From: Cinnamomum chago
Lineage: Eukaryota; Streptophyta; Magnoliopsida; Laurales; Lauraceae
Reading direction: 5' to 3'
Length of the DNA: 64,000 bases
NCBI GenBank assembly: GCA_038049695.1
Contig: CP142453.1
Span: forward strand, 2,249,501 to 2,313,500
The first letter of the stretch is position 1, and each line of letters starts with the position of its first letter. Shown piece by piece: positions 37,252-48,548 of this stretch. The notes under the pieces were generated by a model. That model was not told the origin of the DNA. It saw only the letters and a program-made list of their open reading frames with translations, and made no database searches. A program made the position numbers and the translations under genes.

Positions 37252-37269
37252 GGGGCATTGGGGGGCTAA
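37252..37269 (+). other. Polypurine tract before the 3' LTR
   Basis: A G-rich stretch, AGGGGCATTGGGGGGCTA-like, lies directly before the 3' LTR. It is the expected plus-strand primer site of LTR elements. Confidence 0.75.
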
Positions 37270-37881
37270 TGATGGGTCAGGCCCAATTGGCTCAATCTGC
37301 GCTGGCGGGTTAAGCCCAAACGGCTCGGTCCACGATAGCGGATCAGGTCTGACTGACCCAAGTCCATGATGGGTCCAGGTCTATATCCACCCTCCGTGAC
37401 AAGCCCAGGTCCAGATCCACTGAATGACGGAGTCAGCGTGCGTCGTTCCACCTACCTACTCTTACCAAGTCCCACGGAAGAGATCTTATCTGCTCATCTG
37501 TTGAGGACAGTGCGAGAGACTCCACCAGACTGGAGCGTACATCATTGGAGATCCCTAGAGAATCTCCCCACAGTGCGGGAGACTCCACCAGACTGGAGCG
37601 TACATCATTGGAGATCCCTGGAGAATCTCCCCACCCGTTGGAGAAAGAGTATAAAAGGAGAAGTCCTATCAGATAAATGGGGTCTTCTCCAATTTCTTCA
37701 CATCATCATTGTAATCTGTTACTTTGTAACCTCTTCCCCAGAGTAGTAAAATCATAAGTTGAAGTGGATGTAGGTCATATCGACCGAACCACTATAAACT
37801 CTCTCTCTCTTATTTAATTTTTTACATTAACTACATATCACTTGACCGGTGGTGCCTGAAAACACATTTTTGGCATCATCA
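37270..37881 (+). repeat. 3' LTR, 612 bp, with an internal 63-bp duplication
   Basis: It matches the 5' LTR except for two substitutions and an extra tandem copy of a 63-bp segment (37509-37571 and 37572-37634). The second copy is identical to the single copy in the 5' LTR; the first has two changes. A TATAAAAG lies at 37650-37657. Confidence 0.92.
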
Positions 37882-38081
37882 AAAAATATTGGAAAGGTTC
37901 ATCCCAACCCCACACAAATGGAAATCTGAGACAATCAGATTTTTTTATGACCATTTGATTGGGCATATTGCAGTAAGTAGGGCTGTCACACTCAAATGAC
38001 AGATGCTGGTTGCACCTATTTGGGCCCGAGCTTGTCTCTTAAAGGGTCCGAGTCTAGGTCCAGACAATCTTAGGTTAGAGC

Positions 38082-38463
38082 TAGGGTTGTAAACGGGTCG
38101 GTTCCGGTTCGGGTCCATGGTGGACCCGGAACCGGAACCGGAACCGGAACCGCTAAGGAGAAGGTGAAACCAGACTCGGAACCAGTTTCTTGGCTCCAGA
38201 ACCGGAACCAGAACCATATATGAGACTGGTCTGGATCCGCGTCCAGGTCAAGGTAGATAATGATATTAAAAAAACATAATTTTTATGAGAGATTTTCGAA
38301 AATTGAGGTAACATGTAGGGTCTTAGGTCCACGGGTCCGAACCAAGGTGGAACCAGACCCGAACTCATTTACTTATCGGGACCTAAATAAGGATCCATAC
38401 CCGCTTTTTAATGAGTCGAAATCTCCAGATAATCGGTGAATCGAAGACCCATTTACATCCCTG
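38082..38463. mobile_element. hAT-type MITE, 382 bp, with GGAACC repeats
   Basis: The left end TAGGGTTGTAAACGGGTC pairs with the reverse complement of the right end, CAGGGATGTAAATGGGTC. The flanks GTTAGAGC (38074-38081) and GATAGAGC (38464-38471) match at seven of eight bases, fitting an 8-bp hAT target duplication. A (GGAACC)n stretch lies at about 38126-38154. No transposase is present. Confidence 0.75.
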
Positions 38464-38654
38464 GATAGAGCCTTGCCTGCTAAGAAATATAGGAGGCTTG
38501 TACAGCCAGTAAGAAGTCTGAATCTGATTCAAGCCTGAGTCTGAATATGCTCAGGCCAGTTGAAGGCCTGTCCCAGTCAAACAACACTCTTTATGACATT
38601 TGAATAAATTTAAAAATGTTAATTACATTTTTAAGATACATAAGTAAATACACA

Positions 38655-38760
38655 TATAATATACCATCATCATTATCATTATCATCAAAGCCTTGTCCCA
38701 AAAGTATTGGGTTGACTATACGTTTCTCATTCCCATCTATCCTATATGTATATTAAATAT
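38655..38760 (-). mobile_element. RTE-clade LINE 3' tail fragment
   Basis: Read on the minus strand, the segment ends with GGGACAAGGCTTTGATGAT followed by short ATGATA/ATGATG repeats. This is the usual 3' end of plant RTE-type LINEs (a GGCTTTGATGATGATG-like tail). Only the tail is left. Confidence 0.55.
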
Positions 38761-39004
38761 AAATTAAAATTCTAGAGTCAACGAGTCTAGAGCCCAAGTT
38801 AGGCCCATTAAGGGATGTAAACCTTAACTCTGGATCGTTCTTTGTAGCTCATTGGATCGATCATGCAAAAATTGTAGCTCATTGGACCGATCATGTGAAA
38901 ACTGACACCCACCTAATAATTATATTAAATGGCTAGGATCTCAACAGCTTTTAGATTGCCAATTGTCTCATGGTAGACCATTCCAAAATTGCTCTTGAAG
39001 ATCT

Positions 39005-39584
39005 AACATGGATAATAAGATAGCCTGGGATGCAAATAGGTATCCAATTCTCTAATTATCCTGAGGTTTTGACCCGTGAAAAATTGCATTTGAAACTTCT
39101 TTTAAATTTAGATTCATAAATTGATTCCGACCCAAAACCCAATTTAGATTTCAATTGATAAACGAGTCTAATTCTGAATCCATACAGATTTCGACCCATG
39201 GATCTGGAACCCACCATACGAGTCTTTAATATTGTAAAATATTGCTCAAAATCAACTTTTATTGGTCATATTCATGTTTAATCATGAATCTAGTAGCCTT
39301 GATGCATCGACATCAGTTGAATGATATCCATTTTTAAAGAAAGAAAAATGAAAAATGAAAAATCTAAAGAAGTTAGAGCAGGTTTTGGAACTAGATTATA
39401 GTCCTCTAATTGGGTTCGGTTCCGGAACTCGATCCAGATCCTCTTACTAGAACCAGGTATGAAACAAACAAAATAGGGTTCGAGTCAAAACTGAATTCAA
39501 AATTGAAACCATTATTTAGAAACGAGTATGGATCTATGTCCAATATATGATTCCGACCCAAACCATCCCATTTGCAACCCTTTT
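39005..39584. mobile_element. Probable hAT-type MITE related to 38082-38463
   Basis: GGGATGCAAATAGGTATCC at the left (about 39010) and CCCATTTGCAACCCTT at the right (about 39568-39583) form imperfect inverted ends. TAAGATAG and TTAGATAG near the two borders may be a 7-of-8 target duplication. The interior again holds GGTTC/GGAAC words. Borders are approximate. Confidence 0.45.
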
Positions 39585-39928
39585 TAGATAGTGACTTGAC
39601 CAATTTGGTTTGATCAGGTTTGGGATGCACTTGAAAGAAGTCAGATCTGGGTCAGATTCTGATCCCAACCTAAACCTAAAAACACCTCATGAATCACATG
39701 AATGATGAAACCTCCTCCCTCTAGAACCGACCGCCGCCTCCTCCCACCTTATCTCACGCGCCACATCCCACACTCCTCAGCAGTGCCCGCGAACACTATC
39801 ATGCAATAGGACTTGGAAAAAAAATTTACACACGAAAAGCACAAACACAGAAAGAACAGGAGAGGAAGAGAAGGAGAAGGAGAAGGAGAAGCCTCTTCTC
39901 TTTCCTTTAAATTCCTCCATATCCATCC

Positions 39929-42900
39929 ATGTCTTCCTTCATCTTCCAGCATTTCTCGCTCCTTTCTTCTCCTTCTTCTCCTTCTCCTTCTCCTTTTCTC
40001 GTCTCTTCTCCTTCTCCTTTTCATTCTTCCCACATCTCTCTCTCCTTCCCCAAGAAGAAGAGCAGATTCCCTCTCAATTTGAAAGCTAGGGCTCATGATT
40101 CGGATAGCAGCGCTGCCCCCAATGGCGAAGGAAAACCCCCAAACGGTACTCTGGTAAGAATTGCTTTATCTTGTCGTGTTTCTGATTGAATTGTTGTGTT
40201 GTTAGTTGTTGAATTTAGTCAAAGAATGAGAAACGAATTAGTGGGTGGTATTGTAGTTGTATTGGTTGGGAGAGCTGGAGAAGAAGTGATTGGGAGATTA
40301 GAATATAAATTTAGGGCTGGTTTAGGTCACTTGAAATTGGGGCATGTGCACCAGGTGAAGAATGTGGGTTCTGAAAGAAAGAAGTGGATGAGTGAAATGG
40401 GGAGCAATATATTCTCCTGTTTATGTGAAAAAGGGGTTTTTTTTTTCAGCATTGGCTGAAATGATGGTGATTTGGGTATCTTGTTTGAGCTAAATGTATT
40501 AGGAATGGAATGATGGTGATTTGGGAATTCTACTAATGTTTTTTTGTTCCTCTTTGAGGGAAAAATGTGTTACACAAACGTGCCATCAATGATTTTAATA
40601 GGAATAAATTGTGTTGTTATGTTAAAACTTTAATTGTCAAGGTTTATTTTTCAATCTTATCAGCCCAAGAGCAGAAGGGAAATACTGTTGGAGTATGTCA
40701 AAAATGTGCAACCAGAGTTTATGGAATTGTTTGTGAAGAGGGCACCCCAACAGGTTAGTGTCATTGCTTTTTATGGTCTCGTCCTTTTGTTTGATAATTG
40801 GCTTTAAGATAGGAATTCATTGAAAACGTAATTTTATGATTGCTGATAAAATGCTCATGGTTCAATTATGATGTGCTTAGTAAGATATTCATTCATTGTT
40901 TTATGGATATGGAAACTCTGCTTCTTAAGTTTCAGTGGAGCAGCATTTTCAATTTTTTTTTTCTCTTTATAGGTTGTGGATGCTATGCGGCAAACAGTGA
41001 CAAATATGATTGGAACGCTGCCCCCTCAATTTTTTGCAGTTACTGTTACCACTGTAAGTTCATTATGATACTATTGGTAGTCAGATCTGTTTCCTTTGTT
41101 CGAATTAGTAACTAAAAATACAATTTACTTTTGATTCTATTAATGCATCATTTTGAATAGGACTTGGGTAGTTATAATATTTACTTCAGTTCAATTGTGA
41201 TCCATTTGCTTCTTTTTTCCAATTCAGGTTGCTGAAAATCTTGCGCAGCTAATGTACAGTGTTATGATGACTGGTTATATGTTTAAGAATGCGCAATATC
41301 GGTTAGAGCTGCAGCAGAGTCTAGAGCAGGTTGCCCTTCCTGATGTACAAGACACTAAGGTACTAGTCTTTTCCATTTATTTGATGGCTGCATGATAAGT
41401 GTAGAAACATGACACTTTGAATTTTATTCAAATGAAATTCCTATAAATTTTGATTAGCTTGAGTCTATTTGCTTTTATATTAGTAAGACTGGATCTTAAG
41501 AAGTGCAACCTATTCGAGGATTTGGCTTAAGATAGATCGGAATGGAGAAACATAATTCATGTAGCCGATCCCGACATAGTTTGGACTAGGCTTTGATGAT
41601 GATGAGACAGACTTCTCTGACCTGGCAATTGTTGTTTTTGTTTTCCTCATTTGTTGACCACTTGACCCTCAGTCAGTTTCTGTTTCTACTTTCTAGAGCT
41701 TGGATTGTGTTTATATTGTCACTCAATCTAATAGGTTTTTCTTCTTGATGAACCAACATCTAGTCCATGCAGTTATGTTATTTTGACTGTTCATATTCTG
41801 TATGCTAAGATGGATGTGTAGATTTACAACTTTAAAGAAATGATAGAATTAGGGGAGTACATAAGAGGAAGTCTGTGGCCCCCAATGGAAGAGGAAATAA
41901 GTTATGTTGTTTGACATGGTTTGCCTTTGGCACATTTGTAGGAGGTAAGAAACAACATGTGCACAAAATATTGTAAGTGTTACGAGTTCAAGAAACTTTG
42001 AGAGGGGGGTACCAGTAAATGCCTTAAATAAAGTAATGAGGTAACGGATGCTAAATTTTTTTAAGTTATAAAGCATAACTTTTATTTTGAAACATAGTGC
42101 TCACAAAGCCCTGCCCCCAGATAGATGGGATAAGGTTCGTTAGTGATATGGTGAAAAACTGCTCCTTTTACCAGTTTCTTATCTACAATTTTATTATTTA
42201 GTGTAGAAATCCTAAGATATTTGAAGATCTTTTTAGCAGCTTGATATACCTTCAGTATTTTGTATCCAGTTGAGTTTTTTGGACCCTTTATCAACTTGGA
42301 AGTAAAGATAACATGGGCATAATGATAGCCATTCCTAACATTTTTTTTTCTCTCTCTGTCTATCTGTATCTATTTACCTATCTTTATAATATGTCACATC
42401 CCCGACTCACCTGCTCCCATAGCATACTTCACCAGTATCCTATCATATCAAGAGGATTGACCGGTGCTGCATTTATATTGTTTTTATTTTACTTTGGGAG
42501 TAATATGACGTGGCACTCTTTATTGTCATAGGATATACCAGATTATGCACCTGGCACACAAAAAAAAGTCACTGGTGAAATTATCAGGTGGAATAATGTT
42601 TCTGGTCCGGAGAAGATGGACGCAGTGAAATACATTGAGTTACTTGAAGCGGAAATTGAAGAACTGAATCGTCAGGTTGCAAGGAAGTCTACTAATGGAC
42701 AGAATGAACTTCTGGAATACCTTAAGTCTCTTGAACCACAAAATTTGAAGGTAAAATAGATGTAATTCACTTTTTAATCTAAATGATCTTTTTTGTGTGT
42801 TTTTGGTGGAATAATATGCATTTATGCTTTTAAGGTCCTGATACTTGCACTTGTTCTTATTTATGCATTTTTGCTTTTAATGCCCTGATATTTTGCAGTA

Positions 42901-45222
42901 ACTTCTATAGTATTTCATAAACATTTGCCCTAGCGTGGTTTGTTATAGTGCTGTATCTAATCATGGTTTTTAGATATACAGTAGTCCAGTCAGACTTGAC
43001 AAAATCCGATTCAAGTCCAATCACCTAAGCCGCCACCCCCCTGAGTCCTTTCCTAAAGCTGGCTGTACTTAGATTCTTAGTGCAGTGGAAAGCTTGAGGC
43101 TGTTATCCACGTACTTCTTTGCTATGATTTTTCTTTTTATGCAAGGCTCTTTCTCTGCAACGTAAATTTGAATAAAGTAGGATTGATTAATCAGAAATTG
43201 CACGTTGCTACTGTGAACTATCTTTTTATTTTGAGGGGCTCTTCTTTCTATTCTTCCAAATTTCAATTCGATCAACTTAACAAATCTAAACTATCATTAT
43301 TCTTATTATTACAGTTGAAGAATCAGATTCTTTTATTAGTTATTCAAGACAATGGGTTGTACTCTTGATCCCCCAGCATGTGCTTTTATGACTGATGTTA
43401 GAAATAATTATGTCACAATCATGTGTAGGAGCTGACAAGTAGTGCCGGAGAAGATGCTGTGCTGGCTATGAACACCTTTATAAAGCGCCTTTTGGTGGTT
43501 TCAGACCCTGCCCAAATGAAGGTTTACCATTAATCTTCCAAGCTCCTTCACTTCATGCATTTTTTTAAACCTGATTTAGTAAAGATGTGCTTTTCAACAT
43601 TTGGTAATTTTGAGTAGCTACTTTGTAAACTAGAGTTCAGCAAATATGGTCATGCATGGTTTTTTAAACTTGGATAAAATACCAAAGATGATTTGGATTT
43701 GGATGGACCCGACTGCAGTGATGATTGACTTCGATCTAGTACAATACAGATATCTTATACTTTTGTGTGGCCGGGACCACTAAATCATACTAAGATCCAT
43801 ACAATCCAAACAAAGTCAAATCTAACCACCCACATCTGAATTCAAGCATGTGTTTTCCATAAATTGAAATGGACCCACTTAGTTGAGTTTTAGATCTTGG
43901 AACTGTCATGTTCCTGATTTGTTGTTAGCTTCGGCCAGCTCGAATCTCACTAAGGGGAGCGAATGAGCAGTAGAACTTTGTGATTAGAATGTTGATAGCT
44001 AGTACTTGGTTGGCCCACGGCATGGTCACATAAAAATGAAGATGGGTGCAAAGCTAAAAGACCTTTCATGGGTATAGGACGTCTCAAAAGAAACATTGGC
44101 ATTACCACTAGAAAACCAAAGAACATTATCTTCTCCATCGTTCTTCAAAATGAAAAACCATCTGTCTCCAACCCATCAGACAATATTTATGTGTTACATA
44201 AGATAGGTACTCTAAAATAAATCTAGACCATTGATATAATCATAATTGAATCTTGGACATAAAATACAACCTACAGCAAACTTACTAAATTGAGGCCTAA
44301 TGTTCCTTAATGAGGGTTATCAAGAATGATTTACCATAATAAAGCAAATCATTCTTTCTTGAGGACATGCAGAGGTCTGAAATGGTCAGGATTGGGCCTC
44401 ACTTGGCACCTAGCCTCCATTTTGGACTTAGGCATTAGAGTCAGGTCCTTTGGGCCTGCATCACGCATGGAAGCATTCATCTTTTTTGAGCTTCTGTTCC
44501 AAAAATGAGGAATATGTCTCTGCATATGCGGTTATGCGGCTACATATTGTGATTGCCTGGCTTCAAAGAAAAAAGTCAAAAACCTATGTTTAATAATTTC
44601 CAGGCATTGTTAATCAGTTGGTACAAATTCATAAATGAAGTATTTTGGAATCCAATTTTAAGCAGTTTCTTGTTTTTTTCTTTTTTGGGAAAAGAGAGGG
44701 AGAAGCTCATTTATAAAAAGACGTAGCCACATCCCTCAAATGCAACACCCTGAGGTGACTACCAGCTATGCAAAGCATATGGCTGTATGCAGCAGGTGAA
44801 CATCAGGGGGGGGAGCTAAGAACAAAAAAAGGATATACATGTCCACAAGCCAGGCCTGCTCAACCAAAAAGAAGAAGAAAACATCTCCAGACAAAGCATC
44901 TCAAACATTAAACGCCACTCACATTGATTTAATTAAGTATATCTTAGCTGATTATAGTGTCTCTAAACACCTTTCAAGTTTGCACATTTCTATTTTCTGT
45001 AGTCATTTCTATCCATCTTCATGCTGTTTCTGGTGATAATAGTGTTTCATCTGCTTGCAGACTAATTCAACTGAGACTAGTGCACCGGAACTTGCCAAGT
45101 TACTTTATTGGTTGATGGTTGTTGGCTACGGCGTTCGCAACATTGAAGTGCGCTTTGACATGGAGAGGGTTCTCGGTACTACTGCAAAGAAGGCCGAATT
45201 ACCCCCTGGGGAGAACATCTAG
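39929..45222 (+). CDS. DUF760 family protein, probably plastid (7 exons, 333 aa)
   Basis: Exons: 39929-40153, 40664-40753, 40973-41053, 41228-41359, 42532-42750, 43429-43521, 45061-45222. All introns are GT-AG in phase 0, so every exon holds whole codons. The N-terminal ~60 residues are rich in Ser, Pro and Phe with late basic residues (SFPKKKSRFPLNLKARA), as in a chloroplast transit peptide. Then come family blocks RREILLEYVKNVQPEFMELF, RQTVTNMIGTLPPQFFAVTV, AENLAQLMYSVMMTGYMFKN, KYIELLEAEIEELNRQV (a short coiled coil), LEYLKSLEPQNLKELTSSAG and LAKLLYWLMVVGYGVRNIEV. These match plant DUF760 proteins (Arabidopsis At1g32160 type, from memory), whose biochemical role is not established. Related DUF760 genes are known as UV-B-induced. 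It has no domain with a known catalytic motif. The start was chosen as the first ATG with a transit-like frame. A tiny upstream frame, ATG CAA TAG, sits at 39801-39809. Confidence 0.92.
41518..41612 (+). mobile_element. RTE-clade LINE 3' fragment in a DUF760 intron
   Basis: GATAGATCGGAATGGAGAAA, then ATTCATGTAGCCGATCCC and TAGGCTTTGATGATGATGAG, form the standard 3' end of RTE-type plant LINEs, whose reverse-transcriptase frame ends in a W(R)-HVADP-like motif. The reading frame is broken here (early TAA and TAG). It lies in intron 4. Confidence 0.7.
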
Positions 45223-47204
45223 AGTTTAGACAGGAAAAATTGCACACAAGAGACAATGGTCAATTGAACACACTTTTTTTCCCCAATGCACTCCATCTTC
45301 ACACTCCAAGAGGTAACCCAGTGACTAATTGGTTTAAGCATCCGTCCCAAGATGATATTCAGGTAGCCAATTCTTTCTTCATGGCATGGAGAAGGCAATT
45401 GAAAGCAGGATTGGCTTTTTACATGAGCTGCTTGGCTACTCATAAAGCAAGTGTAGAACGGTGATCTTTTAATCAAATCCAGATATTTAAACATGTACAG
45501 GATTACATTTTATGTGCTAACCATGAGCACCTGTGTCAAAGCAATAGCAGGATGTGACTACGGCCTAGGCAATGCAATGCAGATGACGTCCTGCTGTTCT
45601 TAAACCGAGTTGCTTGGTTTAGAAGAACACTATAGTCAAAACATAATTTGGAATACAGTTGTTCTTAGTCATTAGCAATAACCATCAGGAGGGTTATTTG
45701 AAATATATGAATTATTGGTCACACAACATCTCTTATTGCGTAAACATTTTTTTAATAATTTACCTTGAAATTTCAGTTTCAGGATGCATACACTCAGAAT
45801 TATGTTGTTAAGAGTTATGACTGCATTCTCTTATTGGGTAACATAAAAATTCACAGGCCTACTGCAGCTAATGGCCCAATAAGGAGTCCGATGACTTCCG
45901 AGGTGGCCTGAGTGGATATAGTTGTGCTTCTGAAAGAATGGTCATAGCCTTTCAATTAATAACAGTTAATATTTATTTGATAACTTTTAAAATATTTGAG
46001 AGAGCAGCAAGTCATGTAGTCTTAAATAGGGTGAATTTGTTTCCAATTCAAATCAGGTTAGACCCATTTCTGCCTTTTCTATCCTGCTTTTTTGTTTTAT
46101 TGAATGGATTGGACAAGAGAAAATTGAGTTTATTTTACTATGACAGAGACAACATCTTGTTCGTATTGTGACCTTTAAATCTCCACTTATGTTGGTATTA
46201 CTTGGTCCCCACGTTCCATCCCAAGCACAGATGGTAGTATGGGTTCCTACACCAACTTTCATACATTTGGAATCTCGTCTCCTTTGTTGTAGGCAGTGTT
46301 GGCGATTGTCTGGCCATGACAATGCTAAGATTCCCTGAAGATACTCTCCAGTCACCACTTTTGGATCTTTTCCCTTCCCCCTTGTGCCCAACTTGCCAAC
46401 TACATTTTACTTAAGCTATTACTGGGTTGTGACAATTGCCATGTGGATGGAAAGAAGCGGGATGGCTCCACTTGTCTCGTAGTGTCAAACACAAGGTGAC
46501 ATCATGAGAAACGCAGGTCCTATTCTGAGTGGGTCGTTTTTTCAAAATATCATCAGTTATTCATTCAAAATCTTTAAAGTGTATTTGATGTAACATATTG
46601 TATAAAAAATGAAGGCTTTATTTGATTTTTATTGTATTAATAAAGTACCAAACTAACCCTAATAAAGGAATGATAAACGCGCACAAGTGCACATGGGGCA
46701 AATCTGAATCAGATTCAAACACATGAAATTGAGTGTAAACCCAAGCCTCATCCCACTCACCTTCATTCTGCGTGGGTGGGTGGTTTTTCGAATGTTGAAT
46801 AATCAACAGTGAGTATGGAATAGGATAAATGCCGCCTCCTCTTTTCAGATGCCCCCTTATAAAAATATTCCCGCCTCTGCCTCTTTGCATGTATTCCATG
46901 CCATTTGCAGGGCGAATAAATAGACCCAATGGTGTTAATTTATTTTAATCTTTTTTTTTTTTTTTTTTACAATTTCCAAAAGAACTTTTGAGGGATGAGA
47001 AAAGCTTTTCACAAGAAGAAAATTCAACATGTTGAAAACTTCTATTGGGATCGTGCTAGTTTCTCTGAAAGAATTTCTGGCATTATAGAGTTTTTCTCAG
47101 AAATTTCTGAAATTCAGAGATTTTATAAATTTTAAGTACTCAAAATTAAGTATTTTTTATCCTAGTACCCATTTAATTTGATGAAACTTAGACGACTTTA
47201 AATT

Positions 47205-47470
47205 CTAAAGGCGGTCTCCACGTGTTACAATTTTTAAATATGGCTCTCATGTTGTAATTTCTAAATATAGGCCCCACATTTTAATATCTAAAGGTAGGGC
47301 CTTTTATTGCACGTTCTATATATGCGCCCCGTATTATTTTAATTTCTAAAGATGAACCCCACGTACCACAATTTTTAAAAGTGGGTTCTATGTTATAATT
47401 TCCAAATATAGACACCCCATTTTGTAATTTCTGAAGTTATGGCCCACATTTTATAATGCATGTAGAAGTG
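47205..47470. repeat. Degenerate tandem array, about 30-40 bp per unit
   Basis: Units of the form CCCCACnTTnTAATTTCTAAA-TATGG recur about seven times with strong divergence (for example at 47212, 47268, 47348 and 47410). The array is the approximate reverse complement of the one at 11285-11530. Confidence 0.5.
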
Positions 47471-47690
47471 TTTCAAAATTCAGCCAAACGGAAAAACAAA
47501 TCAATGAGGATTTGGCTCATACCACACATACATGTCGCGGGACATCCTTCCAACTATTCTATATTTTATATAGACCTATGTAACTATTATTGACTATCAC
47601 AATATTTTTATGCAATGTGAATATTCCACCCAAAAGTTTTCTTTTTAGTTCAAAATGGTTATATGTAGAACCAGAATAAGTTGCCTTAAT

Positions 47691-48030
47691 CAGTGGCGGA
47701 CCTATATTATGCGGACTTGGGGTGACTGAAAAAGGTTGGAATCTTTCACTCAATCGTCCTCGTTTCACTTCAAGTTAAGACAATTCGACTTCTACACAAT
47801 AGTATAGTATAAATATTTACTCTTTCACCGTACCTTTATACAATATGTGGAGAAGTAATATGTTGATTAGTAGTGGGATGTGAGTTATCTATACTTAATT
47901 TGCAAAATAATAATATCTTTAAACAATGCAATAAGTGGAAATTATTGGTAGTTGGCGTTAATATTAACATTTTCAACTTTTAATTGATCATCATACGCTC
48001 ACTCAAATGAGAATCTTGAGTCCGCCACCG
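47691..48030. mobile_element. hAT-type MITE, 340 bp (CAGTGGCGGA ends)
   Basis: The left end CAGTGGCGGA and the reverse complement of the right end (CGGTGGCGGA) differ at one base. The flanks GCCTTAAT (47683-47690) and ATCTTAAT (48031-48038) share six of eight bases, fitting an aged 8-bp duplication. There is no coding frame. Confidence 0.7.
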
Positions 48031-48435
48031 ATCTTAATTAAAAATAAAGAATGCATTCAAAGATCTTTTGGAATGACCAAAACCTCCTATTAGAATAATT
48101 GATAATCTAAAATAATTATCATTATTGAAGCCTTATTTTAATTATATTGGAGACTTTGAGTCGTATATATAAATTCCGTTTCTTGACTATATCAATCTTG
48201 GCCTAAATTCTCAAATAACATGCTTTATAATAATCCAAACAGAATATATGGATAAAAAATTCACCTGTTTATTTGTAAACTTAGGTAAAACCATTTCCTT
48301 TCTCTTAATCAATTTCATGGATTTTAATTGCTTTTTTTAGTATTAACAGGAGCTTAAAAAAAAAAAAAAAAACCAAGTTTATGTCAGAATGGGAAACAGA
48401 GAGAGCCTTCTCGATGTCCGAACCATTCCCCCGGA

Positions 48436-48446
48436 TATTATAAATA
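48436..48446 (+). promoter_or_regulatory. Likely TATA box of the MATE gene
   Basis: TATTATAAATA is followed about 30 bases later by a CT-rich leader containing TGTGTAGGGTTTT. It sits upstream of the proposed leader exon, with the ATG 2.4 kb further on behind an intron. Position and context support it; no transcript evidence is available. Confidence 0.5.
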
Positions 48447-48469
48447 CCCGTACCGATTCACACGTCTCC

Positions 48470-48548
48470 TTGTGTAGGGTTTTCGTAGGGTTTTTCTTCA
48501 CTGCGCCCTGCTTCTCATGCGCAAAATCCTAGGAACATAACAACAGAG
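48470..48548 (+). other. Proposed 5' leader exon of the MATE gene
   Basis: The segment from about 48470 ends ACAACAGAG|GTGATC, a fair splice donor at 48549. The matching acceptor TTATTTGCAG ends at 50860, 57 bases before the ATG. This gives a leader intron of 2312 bp. The transcription start is only estimated from the TATA position. Confidence 0.45.

Larger units (their letters stand above)
32244..37881 (+). mobile_element. TR-GAG type non-autonomous LTR element, 5.6 kb, recently inserted
   Basis: Two nearly identical LTRs (32244-32792 and 37270-37881), each starting TGATG and ending CATCA, enclose a primer-binding site, a gag frame and a polypurine tract. AAAAA flanks both sides (32239-32243 and 37882-37886), consistent with a 5-bp target duplication, although such a simple sequence is weak evidence. 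No protease, reverse transcriptase, RNase H or integrase sequence is seen between the end of gag and the 3' LTR. Part of that space is a nested hAT element; without it and its extra target copy, the element would be about 4.14 kb. That layout matches the TR-GAG class, which must borrow pol functions from a gypsy-like partner. Outside the 63-bp duplication in the right LTR I count only two base differences between LTRs, so insertion is very recent. Confidence 0.88.
45223..48430. other. Spacer between the DUF760 and MATE genes
   Basis: The first few hundred bases should be the 3' UTR of the DUF760 gene. Bases 45700-46930 show no family I recognise; open frames there are short. A T run lies at 46949-46968. 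A degenerate array (47205-47470) and a hAT MITE (47691-48030) are listed separately. An A run at 48356-48372 precedes the MATE promoter. Confidence 0.6.

Noticed and set aside
39749..40096. Arg/Glu-rich minus-strand frame opposite the DUF760 first exon
   Set aside because: It is the antisense shadow of a CT-rich leader and transit-peptide sequence.
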